From positions 744,001 through 808,000 of the forward strand of contig NZ_FMCU01000001.1 in NCBI RefSeq assembly GCF_900091525.1: a DNA stretch of 64,000 nt, read 5' to 3'. This DNA comes from Micromonospora matsumotoense. GTDB taxonomy: Bacteria; Actinomycetota; Actinomycetes; Mycobacteriales; Micromonosporaceae. Numbering within the stretch: position 1 is the first letter of the stretch; every line of letters begins with the position of its first letter. A program made the translations under genes and the position numbers. Below are positions 50,358 through 60,005 of this stretch, piece after piece. The notes below the pieces were generated by a model. That model saw only the letters and a list, made by a program, of their open reading frames with translations, did not search any database and was not told where the DNA came from.

Positions 50358-51785
50358 GTGGCGAGTGTGAGGCTGGTCGGTTTCGGCTGGCGGCACGCCG
50401 GGCGGCGGGCCTGGGCGGTACGCGGGGTGGACCTGCGCATCGACCACGGGGAGCGGGTGCTGCTGCTGGGACCGTCCGGGGCCGGCAAGAGCACCCTGCT
50501 GGCCGCGCTGGCCGGGCTGCTGCCGGCGGACTCCGGCGAGCAGGAGGGCACCGTCGAGATCGACGGCCTCGACCCGACCAAGGCCCGCGAACGGGTCGGC
50601 ACCGTCTTCCAGGACCCGCAGTCCCAACTGGTGATGGCCCGCTGCGGTGACGACGTCGCGTTCGGCCTGGAGAACCGGGGGGTGCCCGGCGACGAGATCT
50701 GGCCCCGGGTGGACGAGGCGCTGCGCCGGGTGGGCTTCCCGTACCACCGGGACCGGCCCACCGCGGCGCTGTCCGGCGGCGAGCAGCAGCGGCTCGCGCT
50801 GGCCGGGGTCCTGGCGCTGCGGCCCGGGTTGTTGCTGCTCGACGAGCCGACCGCCAACCTCGACCCGGCCGGCGCGGAGCTGGTGCGCGCGGCGGTGGCC
50901 GGCGCGCTGGACCCGGACACCACCCTGGTCCTGGTCGAACACCGGGTCGCCGACGCTCTCGCCCTGGTCGACCGGGTGGTGGTGCTGACCCCCGGTGGCG
51001 GGGTCCGGGCCGACGGGCCACCGGAGGCGGTCTTCGCCGCGCACGGTGCCGCGCTCGCCGCCGAGGGCGTCTGGGTGCCCGGCCACCCCACCGGGTCCCG
51101 CCCTGCCGTCGGGCCGCCCGGCGCGGGGTTGCTCACCGCCGACCGGCTCGGCCTGCCACCCCGGCTGGCCCCCACCGACCTGACGGTACGCGCCGGCGAG
51201 GCGCTCGCCGTCCTCGGTCCCAACGGGGTCGGCAAGTCCACCCTGGCACTGCTGCTCGGCGGCCTGCTCCGCCCCGGCGTCGGGCGGCTGACCGGCACCG
51301 CCGCCCTGGCCGACGGAGACACCCGCACCCCGCCGCACCGGTGGCGGGCCCCCGCCCTGGCCGGCCGGATCGGTTCGGTCTTCCAGGACCCGGAGCACCA
51401 GTTCGTCACGGGCACCGTCCGCGACGAACTGGCCCTCGGCCCGCGCCGGACCGGCCGCCCGGAATCCGCCGTCCGGGCCACCGTGGACGAGTTGCTGGAC
51501 CGGCTGCGGCTGACCCGGCTCGCCGGGGCCAACCCGTACACCCTCTCCGGTGGGGAGGCCCGGCGGCTCAGCGTGGCGACCGCCCTGGCCACCGCGCCCC
51601 GGCTGCTGATCTGCGACGAACCCACCTTCGGTCAGGACCGCCGGACCTGGGGTGAGCTGGTCGACCTCTTCGCCGACCTGCGCGACGCCGGGCACGGCGT
51701 GGTGACCGTCACCCACGACGGGGACTTCGTCGCCGCGCTCGCCGACCGGACGGTCACCCTGCACCCCGCCCGGGATGAGCCGTGA
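50358..51785 (+). CDS. ykoD: ECF transporter duplicated ATPase, YkoD type
   Basis: A 475-residue protein with two ABC ATPase domains. Domain 1: Walker A GPSGAGKST, signature LSGGEQQR, Walker B LLLLDEPTANLD. Domain 2: Walker A GPNGVGKST, signature LSGGEARR, Walker B LLICDEPTFGQD. Both Q-loops read VFQDP, as in ECF A components. GGAGGTG precedes the GTG. Its stop overlaps the next start (GTGA). It powers the YkoE/YkoC transporter. Confidence 0.94.
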   Translation: MASVRLVGFGWRHAGRRAWAVRGVDLRIDHGERVLLLGPSGAGKSTLLAALAGLLPADSGEQEGTVEIDGLDPTKARERVGTVFQDPQSQLVMARCGDDVAFGLENRGVPGDEIWPRVDEALRRVGFPYHRDRPTAALSGGEQQRLALAGVLALRPGLLLLDEPTANLDPAGAELVRAAVAGALDPDTTLVLVEHRVADALALVDRVVVLTPGGGVRADGPPEAVFAAHGAALAAEGVWVPGHPTGSRPAVGPPGAGLLTADRLGLPPRLAPTDLTVRAGEALAVLGPNGVGKSTLALLLGGLLRPGVGRLTGTAALADGDTRTPPHRWRAPALAGRIGSVFQDPEHQFVTGTVRDELALGPRRTGRPESAVRATVDELLDRLRLTRLAGANPYTLSGGEARRLSVATALATAPRLLICDEPTFGQDRRTWGELVDLFADLRDAGHGVVTVTHDGDFVAALADRTVTLHPARDEP

Positions 51786-52582
51786 TCAGCCTGGAACCCG
51801 TCGCGGTGCCCGGCGCGCCGCTGGCCCGGCGCAACCCGGTGGCCAAGCTGGCGGCCGGGCTGATCTTCTCGTTCCTGCTGGTGGCCAGCCTCGACCCGGT
51901 CGCACCGGCGATCGCGATCGCCGTCGAGCTGGCGTTGCTGCCGCTGTTCGGCATCCGCTACCGGGTGCTGGCCCGGCGGGCCCTGCCCTTGCTGGCCGGT
52001 GCCGTCGGCATCCTGGTCACGCTGCTGCTGTTCGCCGCCGACCGGACCGGCCGGGTGCTGTGGGAGGCCGGGCCGCTGCTGGTGACCTCCGGGGTGCTGG
52101 TCACCGCGCTCGGGCTGGTGCTGCGGATGCTCGCGGTCGCCCTGCCCGGGGTGATCGTGTTCGCCACCACCGACCCCACCGACCTGGCCGACGCGCTGGT
52201 CCAGAACGCGAAGGCCCCGGCCCGGTTCGCCATCGGCGCGCTGGCCGCGTTCCGGTTGGTGCCGCTGCTCGGCCAGGAGTGGCAGATGCTCACCATGGCC
52301 CGTCGCGCCCGGGGCGTGGACGCCGGCCGCAATCCGCTGGCCCGGTTGAGGCTCTTCGTCTCCACGGCATTCGCCCTGCTGGTGGGCGCGATCCGACGCG
52401 GCACCCGGCTGGCGGTGGCGATGGACGCCCGGGGCTTCGACGCCGGCACCCCCCGCACGGTGGCCCGCCGGCAGGTGTTCGGCCCGGCCGACTGGCTGCT
52501 GATCGTCGGCGCCGCCGCACTGGCCGGCGGCGCACTCGCGGTCAGCGTCGCCCTCGGCACCTTCCGCCCCCTGATCGGCTGA
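51782..52582 (+). CDS. ykoC: ECF transporter T component, YkoC type (CbiQ family)
   Basis: A 266-residue membrane protein of the CbiQ/EcfT family: RRNPVAKLAAGLIFSFLLVA at the start, then the coupling helices with Ala-Arg motifs (TMARRARGVD and VAMDARGFDAG), the sites that grip the two ATPase domains. GTG overlaps the YkoD stop. Last gene of the thiamine-precursor operon; a perfect hairpin terminator candidate lies 134 bp downstream. Confidence 0.93.
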   Translation: MISLEPVAVPGAPLARRNPVAKLAAGLIFSFLLVASLDPVAPAIAIAVELALLPLFGIRYRVLARRALPLLAGAVGILVTLLLFAADRTGRVLWEAGPLLVTSGVLVTALGLVLRMLAVALPGVIVFATTDPTDLADALVQNAKAPARFAIGALAAFRLVPLLGQEWQMLTMARRARGVDAGRNPLARLRLFVSTAFALLVGAIRRGTRLAVAMDARGFDAGTPRTVARRQVFGPADWLLIVGAAALAGGALAVSVALGTFRPLIG

Positions 52583-52631
52583 CCAGCGCCCCACCCGGGC
52601 CATCGCCCCACCGGGCACGCCTGCCACCAGG

Positions 52632-52707
52632 CCACCCAGGCACGCCGGCACCACCCAGGCACGCCGGCACCACCCAGGCACGCCGGCACCACCCAGGCAC
52701 GCCGGCA
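52632..52707. repeat. 19-bp tandem repeat, four exact units
   Basis: CCACCCAGGCACGCCGGCA occurs four times head to tail (52632-52707), just after the thiamine-transport operon and directly before a strong hairpin. Confidence 0.9.
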
Positions 52708-52715
52708 CCACTGGG

Positions 52716-52757
52716 CCGAAACAGCGGTATCCGGTCCCCCGGATACCGCTGTTTCGG
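52716..52757. terminator. perfect hairpin, terminator of the ykoEDC operon or palindromic element
   Basis: 19-bp perfect arms (CCGAAACAGCGGTATCCGG at 52716-52734, complement at 52739-52757) around a TCCC loop. It is AT-richer than the surroundings. I recall the GGTATCC...GGATACC core as a repeated intergenic sequence in Micromonospora. The position, between convergent genes, suits a bidirectional terminator. Confidence 0.65.
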
Positions 52758-52823
52758 CGATCTGGTGTGGGACGTCTCCGCCGGGACGTCTCCGCCGGGG
52801 CGGATCAGCTCCGCCGGGGCGGA

Positions 52824-53075
52824 TCAGCTGCGCCGGAAGGCGTACCGGCGGTTCTGGCCCTGGGCGGTGGTGGAGCCGGCCCGGACCGGCCGGCCCGACC
52901 GCGACGGCGGCGGGGGCGGGCTCGACCGGACGACGGCGTCCGGATGGGCCGACGCGACGGCGAGGGGGACCGGGTGCGCGGGCGTCACGGCGAGTGCCGC
53001 GAGCGCCGCCGGGTCCACCTCCATCGGGGACGGCACCGGACGACGGGACTTCTTCGGACTGCGCTTGGCGGGCAT
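52824..53075 (-). CDS. small basic Pro-rich protein (hypothetical, conserved)
   Basis: An 83-residue protein with a very good AGGAGG seven bases before its ATG. It begins MPAKRSPKKSRRPVPSPMEVDPAAL, continues with VPLAVASAHPDAVVRSSPPPPPSRSGRPVRAG and ends GQNRRYAFRRS. Highly basic ends and a poly-Pro centre suggest an unstructured, perhaps nucleic-acid-binding protein. I recall similar proteins in Micromonosporaceae. Function unknown. In front of its start codon lies the region shared with gnd. Confidence 0.75.
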   Translation of the reverse strand: MPAKRSPKKSRRPVPSPMEVDPAALAALAVTPAHPVPLAVASAHPDAVVRSSPPPPPSRSGRPVRAGSTTAQGQNRRYAFRRS

Positions 53076-53446
53076 ACGCTGCCTCCTGTACGTACGGAGG
53101 ACCACACCGCAGCCTTGAACGGCGGGCGGGCGGTCGACGGACGGGGAATCGGCCCCGGACGACCGGCCACGAGTCATCCCCTGCCAGGAGGGGTGGGAGA
53201 CGCGGACGCCCGAGCACGCGGACCCGCGGCCACGGCGGCGGGTCGGCTCTCAGATAGGGCGTCAGATGCGCATGCCGTCACGGTAGCCGACCCCCGCGCC
53301 CGACGCACCCGCTTTTCCCGACGGCCATCCCGCCCCCTGCCGCACGCACACGACCACCCTGTGACACTGGGTGGACGGCGGCTGCCGACCGTCGCGGGCG
53401 CGCGATACGGTCGCAGCACACAGGTGACGTGAGAGGGCGGGTACGG
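53076..53446. other. divergent promoter region upstream of gnd
   Basis: 371 bp without a convincing gene. No clear promoter boxes or palindromes were found; the sequence just before gnd holds GAGAGGG as its ribosome site. Confidence 0.4.
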
Positions 53447-54892
53447 ATGACGCAACAGGCGACGGCGCAGATCGGCGTGACCGGGCTGGCGGTGATGGGT
53501 CGCAACCTGGCCCGGAACCTGGCCCGGAACGGGTTCACCGTGGCGGTGCACAACCGCTCCCCGGAGCGCACCCGCAGCCTGGTCGCCGACCACGGTGACG
53601 AGGGCACCTTCGTGCCGTCGGAGTCCCTGGCGGACTTCGTCGGCTCGCTGGAGCGGCCCCGCGCGGTGATCGTCATGGTCAAGGCGGGCGCCCCCACCGA
53701 CGCGGTCATCGACGAGCTGGTGCCGCTGCTGGAGGAGGGTGACATCGTCGTCGACGCCGGCAACGCGCACTTCGCCGACACCCGCCGGCGGGAGGAGACG
53801 CTGCGCGAGCACGGGCTGCACTTCGTCGGCACCGGCGTCTCCGGCGGTGAGGAGGGCGCGCTGCTCGGGCCGAGCATCATGCCGGGCGGTTCGGCGGAGT
53901 CCTACCAGAAGCTCGGGCCGATCTTCGAGAAGATCGCCGCGCAGGTGGACGGCGTCGCGTGCTGCCAGCACGTCGGCCCCGACGGTGCCGGCCACTTCGT
54001 CAAGATGGTCCACAACGGCATCGAGTACGCCGACATGCAGCTCATCGCCGAGGCGTACGACCTGCTGCGGGCCGGGCTGGGGGCGACCCCGGGTGAGATC
54101 GCGGAGATCTTCCGGGAGTGGAACACCGGCGAGCTGGAGTCGTTCCTCATCGAGATCACCGCCGACGTGCTGGCCCACACCGACGCGGCCAGCGGCAAGC
54201 CCTTCGTCGACGTGGTGCTCGACCAGGCGGAGCAGAAGGGCACCGGCCGCTGGACGGTGCAGATCGCCCTCGACCTGGGCATCCCGATCACCGGCATCGC
54301 CGAGGCGACCTTCGCCCGGTCGCTGTCCGGGCACGCCGGTCAGCGGGAGGCCGCCCGCCGTACCTTCGGCGACGCGGGCGAGAAGTGGCAGGTCGAGGAC
54401 CGGGACGCGTTCGTCGAGGACGTCCGCCGGGCGCTGCTGGCCAGCAAGATCGTCGCGTACGCGCAGGGCTTCGACCAGATCCGGGCCGGCAGCCGCGAGT
54501 ACCACTGGGACATCGACCTGGGCGGCACCGCCACCATCTGGCGGGGCGGCTGCATCATCCGGGCCCGCTTCCTGGACCGCATCCGGGAGGCGTACGACTC
54601 GCAGCCGGAGCTGCCGACCCTGCTGGTCGCGCCGTACTTCGCCGACGCGGTGAGCGACGGCGTGCCGAGCTGGCGTCGGGTGGTGGCGGACTCGGCACGG
54701 GCCGGCGTGCCCACCCCGGCCTTCTCCTCGTCGCTCGCCTACTTCGACGCGCTGCGCGCGGAGCGGCTGCCGGCGGCCCTGATCCAGGGCCTGCGGGACA
54801 ACTTCGGGGCGCACACCTACCACCGGGTCGACCGGGAGGGTGCGTTCCACACCCTGTGGGCGACCGCCGACCGCTCCGAAGTGGCCGGCTGA
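53447..54892 (+). CDS. gndA: 6-phosphogluconate dehydrogenase (NADP+-dependent, decarboxylating)
   Basis: A 481-residue enzyme of the pentose phosphate pathway. Rossmann motif GVTGLAVMGRNLARNLA at the N-terminus, VMVKAGAPTD, the substrate loop GTGVSGGEEGALLGPSIMPGG, the catalytic Lys/Asn region GHFVKMVHNGIEYADMQ, and the C-terminal GTGRWTVQIALDLG and DNFGAHTYHRVDREG. Length equals the long (dimeric) type. ATG at 53447 is chosen over one six codons earlier because of GAGAGGG. A large hairpin follows the gene. Confidence 0.96.
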   Translation: MTQQATAQIGVTGLAVMGRNLARNLARNGFTVAVHNRSPERTRSLVADHGDEGTFVPSESLADFVGSLERPRAVIVMVKAGAPTDAVIDELVPLLEEGDIVVDAGNAHFADTRRREETLREHGLHFVGTGVSGGEEGALLGPSIMPGGSAESYQKLGPIFEKIAAQVDGVACCQHVGPDGAGHFVKMVHNGIEYADMQLIAEAYDLLRAGLGATPGEIAEIFREWNTGELESFLIEITADVLAHTDAASGKPFVDVVLDQAEQKGTGRWTVQIALDLGIPITGIAEATFARSLSGHAGQREAARRTFGDAGEKWQVEDRDAFVEDVRRALLASKIVAYAQGFDQIRAGSREYHWDIDLGGTATIWRGGCIIRARFLDRIREAYDSQPELPTLLVAPYFADAVSDGVPSWRRVVADSARAGVPTPAFSSSLAYFDALRAERLPAALIQGLRDNFGAHTYHRVDREGAFHTLWATADRSEVAG

Positions 54893-54970
54893 CCAGCCCG
54901 CCATCGCCGGGTGTGCCGCGGTGTCCCGCAGCGGGGGCACCGCGCTCACCGGACCGGCACCAGTGCTACA

Positions 54971-55016
54971 CGAACGCCCCGCCGTCCCGGTGAGAACCGG
55001 GGTGGCGGGGCGTTCG
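54971..55016 (+). terminator. terminator after gnd
   Basis: 13-bp perfect outer arms (CGAACGCCCCGCC, 54971-54983, with complement at 55004-55016), a symmetric GT/GT bulge and an inner CCCGGT/ACCGGG stem with GAGA tetraloop. It also serves the convergent small gene. Confidence 0.85.
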
Positions 55017-55068
55017 CCGTGAGGTCAGTGGTGACCCGCTGGTCACCGGGAATGCCGGCGCCGGATGG

Positions 55069-55257
55069 TCACCAGAACCGACGACGCCGGGCGGCCTTCT
55101 GGGGGCGCAGCACGTCGGCGCCCTTGGACAGCATCCGGCTCACTCCGCTGGGCCCCCGACGCGACTCCAGGGTGTGGCTCAGCTGGCGGGCACCGGCCGC
55201 GGCCAGCGGCACGGCGACCGCCATGACCGCCCACTGCGCGATCCGCTTCTGAATCAT
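55069..55257 (-). CDS. small conserved protein (hypothetical)
   Basis: A 62-residue protein: a hydrophobic helix (AQWAVMAVAVPLAAAGARQL) followed by a basic tail ending RPQKAARRRRFW. GGAGGTG seven bases before the ATG. Short proteins of this shape are common in actinobacteria next to cell-wall genes. Probably membrane-associated. Function unknown. Confidence 0.75.
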   Translation of the reverse strand: MIQKRIAQWAVMAVAVPLAAAGARQLSHTLESRRGPSGVSRMLSKGADVLRPQKAARRRRFW

Positions 55258-55335
55258 GTGTGCTCACCTCCGCGATTGGCTGCTGGAGTGGTGGTACCCC
55301 GCAGGTGGGATCACCAATCGTGACCGGGGCAACGG

Positions 55336-56148
55336 TCAGCGCGGCGGGGCCACCGGGTTGGGCAGCGCCCCACCGAAGCGGCGGTCCCGCTGGGCGTACA
55401 GCTCGCAGGCGTACCAGAGGTGGCGGCGGTCGAAGTCCGGCCAGAGGGTGTCCAGGAACACCAGCTCCGCGTACGCCGCCTGCCAGAGCATGAAGTTGGA
55501 GATCCGTTCCTCGCCGGAGGGGCGCAGGAAGAGGTCGACCTCGGGGACCTCCGGGTGGTAGAGGTACTTCGCCACGGTCTTCTCGGTGACCTTGGCCGGG
55601 TCGAGCCGGCCCGCGGCCACCTCCCGGGCGATCGCGGCGGCGGCGTCGGCGATCTCGGCCTGGCCGCCGTAGTTGACGCAGAACTGGAGGGTCAGCGTCG
55701 AGTTGCCCCGGGACATCTCCTCGGCGGTCTGCAACTCGGAGATGACGCTCTTCCAGAGCCGGCCGGCCCGCCCCGACCAGACCACCCGCACCCCCAGGTC
55801 GACCAGCTGGTCGCGGCGGCGACGGATGACGTCCCGGTTGAAGCCCATCAGGAACCGGACCTCGTCCGGCGAGCGCCGCCAGTTCTCGGTGGAGAAGGCG
55901 TACGCCGACAGGTAGGGCACGCCCAGCTCGATCGCCCCCTCGACGGTGTCGAAGAGGCTGTGCTCTCCCTGCTCGTGGCCCTTGGTACGGGGCAGACCGC
56001 GTTCCTTGGCCCACCGGCCGTTGCCGTCCATCACCACGGCGATGTGCTTGGGCAGCGCCTCGGCGGGCAGTGCCGGCGGTCGGGCGCCCGACGGGTGCGG
56101 AGTCGGCGGCGTCGGCTCCCGCCGGCCGGCCCTCAACGATCGGATCAC
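55336..56148 (-). CDS. uppS: undecaprenyl (or decaprenyl) diphosphate synthase, cis-prenyltransferase
   Basis: A 270-residue cis-prenyltransferase making the long-chain lipid carrier for cell-wall synthesis. [29 protein letters not shown] holds the catalytic Asp region, then [15 protein letters not shown], and [21 protein letters not shown] is the C-terminal signature. The GTG at 56148 overlaps the RecO stop (GTGA), giving the start. The pair recO-uppS is standard in actinobacteria. Confidence 0.95.
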   Translation of the reverse strand: MIRSLRAGRREPTPPTPHPSGARPPALPAEALPKHIAVVMDGNGRWAKERGLPRTKGHEQGEHSLFDTVEGAIELGVPYLSAYAFSTENWRRSPDEVRFLMGFNRDVIRRRRDQLVDLGVRVVWSGRAGRLWKSVISELQTAEEMSRGNSTLTLQFCVNYGGQAEIADAAAAIAREVAAGRLDPAKVTEKTVAKYLYHPEVPEVDLFLRPSGEERISNFMLWQAAYAELVFLDTLWPDFDRRHLWYACELYAQRDRRFGGALPNPVAPPR

Positions 56149-56990
56149 TCGGTCATCTCCTTGTCCCCACCCTCCACACCGACCCGGGGCGATAGCGCCG
56201 GACCGCTCCCCTCGCCTGCCGTCGGACCGCCCCGGTCGACCAGCGGCAGCGAGCGTAGCGCGCGTTCCAGGTGCCACTGCAGGTGCGCCGCGACCAGGCC
56301 GCTGCACTCCCGGCGTACCCCGGTCGCGGTGGCGTCGGCGACCTGCCAGTCACCGCTGGTGAGGGCGGACATCAGGTCGATGGTGGCCGGTGCGGGGTGG
56401 GCCGCGCCGGGCGGCCGGCAGTCCGGGCAGACCGCGCCCCCGGCCGGTACGGAGAACGCCCGGTGCCGCCCCGGGGTGCCGCAGACCGCGCAGGCGGTCA
56501 GCGCCGGCGCCCAACCGGCCAGGCTCATCCCGCGCAGCAGGTACGCGTCGAGCACCAGCGTGGTGGCGTGCTCGCCCCGGGACAGCGCCTTGAGCGCGCC
56601 GAGGGTGAGCTGGAACAGCCGCAGCGACGGCTCCCGCTCGACGGGGGTGAGGCGTTCGGCGGTCTCCGCGATCGCGCTGGCCGCCGTGTACCGGGGGTAG
56701 TCCCCGAGGAAACGTTTGCCGTACAGGTCGATGCCCTCGACCTGGCTGACGCTGTGCAGCGAGCTGCCGGTGTTGCCCTTCGGGTCACCGGCGAGCTGGA
56801 CGTCGACGTGGCCGAACGGCTCCAGCCGGGCGCCGAACTTGCTGGTGGTGCGGCGTACCCCCCGGGCCACCGCCCGCAACCGGCCGTGCCGGCGGGTCAG
56901 CAGGGTGATGATCCGGTCGGACTCGCCGAGCTTCTGCACGCGCAGCACCACCGCGTCGTCGCGGTAGAGCTGTCGGCGGTACCCGGCCAT
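56145..56990 (-). CDS. recO: DNA repair protein RecO
   Basis: A 281-residue recombination mediator. N-terminal OB fold: [51 protein letters not shown] (split over its strands), then the helical part and a zinc-like site CAVCG...CPDC. Helps RecF/RecR load RecA on SSB-coated DNA. The C-terminal 30 residues are Gly/Pro-rich. First gene of a two-gene unit with uppS. Confidence 0.95.
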   Translation of the reverse strand: MAGYRRQLYRDDAVVLRVQKLGESDRIITLLTRRHGRLRAVARGVRRTTSKFGARLEPFGHVDVQLAGDPKGNTGSSLHSVSQVEGIDLYGKRFLGDYPRYTAASAIAETAERLTPVEREPSLRLFQLTLGALKALSRGEHATTLVLDAYLLRGMSLAGWAPALTACAVCGTPGRHRAFSVPAGGAVCPDCRPPGAAHPAPATIDLMSALTSGDWQVADATATGVRRECSGLVAAHLQWHLERALRSLPLVDRGGPTAGEGSGPALSPRVGVEGGDKEMTE

Positions 56991-57091
56991 CCGGTCATTC
57001 TCCCTCGGGGTGGGAAATCAGGGTCGGATCGGGGTGGGCCCGCGCTTCGCCCCGGATGTGCCGCAGGTGGCGGCGGTCGTAGGTTGCTGGC

Positions 57092-57868
57092 ATGGCTCTT
57101 CCCCGCAGCGCGGTCGCCCTGGGCGCGACCGCCGCCCTCATCCTCGCCACCGGGTGCGACACGCTCTCGTTCCGACGGCTGGACTTCGACACCACCGAGG
57201 CGGCGAAGATCGCCCGGATCACCGTACGGCCCGGTTCCGGGGACGTGGTGGTCCGGGCGACCGGCCCGGCCACCGGCGTACGCGTCAAGCGGGTGCTCCG
57301 TTACCAGGGTGACCAGCCGGACACCACGTACGAGATCACCGGTGACGAGTTGGTGCTGGACACCGAGTGCGGTTCCCGCTGCTCGGTGTCGTACGAGGTG
57401 ACCGCCCCACCCGGGGTGCGGGTGCAGGGTGAGACCGGCTCGGGTGAGGTGGAGCTGGCCAGGATCGGGTCGGTCGACTTCACCCTCGGCTCGGGCAACA
57501 TCCGGATCATCGAGGCGGCCGGCCCGGTGCGGGCCGAGACCGGGTCGGGCAACATCGAGGTGCTCGACGTCACCGGCCCGGTCGACGTGCGGGCGTCCTC
57601 CGGCGACGTCACCGGCACCCGGCTCGGTGGCGACGTCTCCGCCGAGACCGGTTCCGGCAACATCACACTCACCCTGAGCAGGCCGGCCTCGGCGCGGGCC
57701 CATGCCGGCAGCGGGGACGTCGAGTTGACGGTGCCGGCCGGCCGGTACCGGGTGAAGTCGAACGTCGACTCGGGGGACACCGAGATCGGGGTCACCAACG
57801 ACCCGGGCGCATCACTGGTGCTGGACCTGGAGGCCGGCAGCGGGAACGTGACGGTCGTGCAGCGCTGA
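57092..57868 (+). CDS. DUF4097-family lipoprotein
   Basis: A 258-residue exported lipoprotein (lipobox ILATGC). The mature part is a right-handed beta-helix-like ladder of short repeats such as TGSGEVELARIGSVDFTLGSGNI, TGSGNIEVLDV, SSGDVTGTRLGG, GSGNITLTLS, GSGDVELTVP: the DUF4097 (putative adhesin-like) pattern with GSGD/GSGN turns. Monocistronic; convergent with the acyltransferase gene. Function unknown; surface location inferred from the lipobox. Confidence 0.85.
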   Translation: MALPRSAVALGATAALILATGCDTLSFRRLDFDTTEAAKIARITVRPGSGDVVVRATGPATGVRVKRVLRYQGDQPDTTYEITGDELVLDTECGSRCSVSYEVTAPPGVRVQGETGSGEVELARIGSVDFTLGSGNIRIIEAAGPVRAETGSGNIEVLDVTGPVDVRASSGDVTGTRLGGDVSAETGSGNITLTLSRPASARAHAGSGDVELTVPAGRYRVKSNVDSGDTEIGVTNDPGASLVLDLEAGSGNVTVVQR

Positions 57869-57882
57869 GCGGGGGGCGTACC

Positions 57883-58965
57883 TCAGCGGGCCCTGATCTC
57901 GACGGGGTCGACCTCGGGTGTCCGGGGAGCCGGGACGCCGGGCGACGCCGTCGCCGGGCGGGGGAGCGGGCGGCCGGGGATCAGCTCGGGGCGACGGCGG
58001 GCCGCCACGTCCTCCACCCAGCCGACCAGCAGGGTCACCACCCCGACCAGGAGGAAGACCAGCACCACCCGGACCGCCAGGCCCCACGGGTCCCGGGGTG
58101 ACCAGCCGACCAGGCCCACCAGCGGGGTGAGCGCCACCACGAAGGGCATGTGCCACAGATAGATGGTCAACGCACGCCGGTTCGCCACCGTCACCAGCCG
58201 ACCGAAGATCCGGCTACGGTCCACCCAGGCGGCGGCCGCCGGGCCCCGGCCAATGACCACCAGGATGAACGCCGCCGACCACAGGGCGTTGCCCAGCGGG
58301 ATGTCGTTGAGGTCGTAGCCGCGCGGCCCGGGATGGGTGAGGACCCATGCCCCGCCGGCCCCGGCCAGCAGCACCGCCACCGGCACCAGCACCCGGTCGG
58401 CCAGCCGGCGCAGCATGCCGTCGTGGTGGGCGAAGCCGAGCAGCCAGGCCCCGAAGTAGAGGCCGAAGTCGCGTAGCACCGCCGAGGTGGTCGGCAGGAT
58501 GCCCACCTCGATCGCGACCAGCAGCAGGTAGGGGGCGGCCAGGGTGGGCAGCGGGGCCCGGCGGAAGAGCCAGAGCGCCACCGGTGAGGCGAGCACGAAC
58601 CACAGGTAGTCCCGCAGGTACCAGATCGGGCTGAGCGCGAGCCCGCCCCAGTAGTTGGCCGGCGGGTCGGCGATCGGAAACAGCCAGATCACCACCTGGG
58701 GGGTGAACGTCAGCCCGGTGAGCAGCATGGCCGGCACGAAGATCACCGCCACCACCCAGAGCGAGGGCAGCAGGCGGCGCAGCCGACGTCCCACGGCGGG
58801 CACGCCGGACCGGTCCAGCGACGCGGCCATCAACGACCCGGCCAGGGCGAACATGATCGACATGGCCGGGAAGATCAGCGTCAGCGTGGCCAGCCCGGTG
58901 ACGTGGTAGACCACGACGCGGACGATGGCCAGGAGGCGGAGCAGGTCCAGATATCGGTTACGCAT
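57883..58965 (-). CDS. acyltransferase family 3 membrane protein
   Basis: A 360-residue membrane protein with about ten helices of the OafA/YrhL acyltransferase-3 family: YLDLLRLLAIVRVVVYHVTG (with the conserved His; the usual LR.IA...V..YH), SPIWYLRDYLWFVLASP, and TIYLWHMPFVVALTPL near the end. These transfer acyl groups to sugars or lipids at the outer face. No catalytic SGNH domain is attached. Substrate unknown. Confidence 0.85.
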   Translation of the reverse strand: MRNRYLDLLRLLAIVRVVVYHVTGLATLTLIFPAMSIMFALAGSLMAASLDRSGVPAVGRRLRRLLPSLWVVAVIFVPAMLLTGLTFTPQVVIWLFPIADPPANYWGGLALSPIWYLRDYLWFVLASPVALWLFRRAPLPTLAAPYLLLVAIEVGILPTTSAVLRDFGLYFGAWLLGFAHHDGMLRRLADRVLVPVAVLLAGAGGAWVLTHPGPRGYDLNDIPLGNALWSAAFILVVIGRGPAAAAWVDRSRIFGRLVTVANRRALTIYLWHMPFVVALTPLVGLVGWSPRDPWGLAVRVVLVFLLVGVVTLLVGWVEDVAARRRPELIPGRPLPRPATASPGVPAPRTPEVDPVEIRAR

Positions 58966-59108
58966 CAGGCTGCATCTATGTCGGGGGCGGTTGCACGTCC
59001 CCTACCCTGCGACCCCAGCCTGTGAAACCGCTGCTAATTCGGGCTAGAAGTGAAAATTCCCATATCCGCCCCCAAATGTCGCAGCGACGGACCCCCCGGG
59101 AGCCGGGC

Positions 59109-60005
59109 TCAGAAACCCAGCTTGCGCAGCTGCTTCGGGTCCCGCTGCCACTCCTTCGCCACCCGGACGTGCAGGTCCAGATAGACCCGGGTGCCGAGCA
59201 GCTCCTCGATCTGCTTGCGGGCGGTGGTGCCGACCTCCTTGAGCCGGCTGGCCCGGTGACCGAGCACGATCGCCTTCTGGCTGGGCCGCTCGACGTAGAC
59301 GTCGGCATAGATCTTCATGAGCTGACCCTCGGGGATCATCTCCTCCACCACCACGGCGATGGAGTGCGGCAGCTCGTCGCGGACCCCCTCCAGGGCCGCC
59401 TCCCGGATCAGCTCGGCGACCAGCACCTGCTCCGGCTCGTCGGTGAGCATGTCGTCCGGATAGAGCTGCGGTGACGGCGGCAGGTAACCGGTCATCACCT
59501 CGACCAGGGTGTCCACCTGGTGCCCGGAGACCGCGCTGACCGGCACCACGGCGGCGAAGTCGGCCAGCTCGCTGACCGCGAGCAACTGCTCGGCCAGCCG
59601 CCGCTTGTCGACCAGGTCGGTCTTGGTGACCACCGCGAGCACGGTGGCCTTCAGCTCGCTCAACTCGCCACTGATGAACCGGTCGCCCCGGCCCACCCGC
59701 TCGTCCGCCGGGATGCAGAGGCCGATCACGTCGACCTCCGTCCAGGTGGTGCGGACCAGGTCGTTGAGGCGCTCGCCGAGCAGCGTCCGGGGCCGGTGCA
59801 GGCCGGGGGTGTCGACCAGGACCAGCTGCGACTCCGGCCGGTGCAGCACCGCCCGGATCACGTGCCGGGTGGTCTGCGGCTTGTTCGAGGTGATCGCGAT
59901 CTTGGTGCCGACGATGGCGTTGGTCAGCGTCGACTTACCGGCGTTCGGCCGCCCGACGAAACACCCGAAACCCGCCCGGTACGGCCGCTGCTCCCCGCCG
60001 GTCAC
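59109..60005 (-). CDS. era: GTPase Era
   Basis: A 298-residue GTPase for 16S rRNA maturation. G1 GRPNAGKST, G2 region NKPQTTRH, G3 DTPGLH, G4 TKTD, G5 VSA, and a C-terminal KH domain (YADVYVERPSQKAIVLGHRASRLKEVGTTARK split over it). GTG at 60005 overlaps the stop of the deaminase-like gene as GTGA. Last gene of the phoH-ybeY-CorC-deaminase-era operon. Confidence 0.97.
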   Translation of the reverse strand: MTGGEQRPYRAGFGCFVGRPNAGKSTLTNAIVGTKIAITSNKPQTTRHVIRAVLHRPESQLVLVDTPGLHRPRTLLGERLNDLVRTTWTEVDVIGLCIPADERVGRGDRFISGELSELKATVLAVVTKTDLVDKRRLAEQLLAVSELADFAAVVPVSAVSGHQVDTLVEVMTGYLPPSPQLYPDDMLTDEPEQVLVAELIREAALEGVRDELPHSIAVVVEEMIPEGQLMKIYADVYVERPSQKAIVLGHRASRLKEVGTTARKQIEELLGTRVYLDLHVRVAKEWQRDPKQLRKLGF

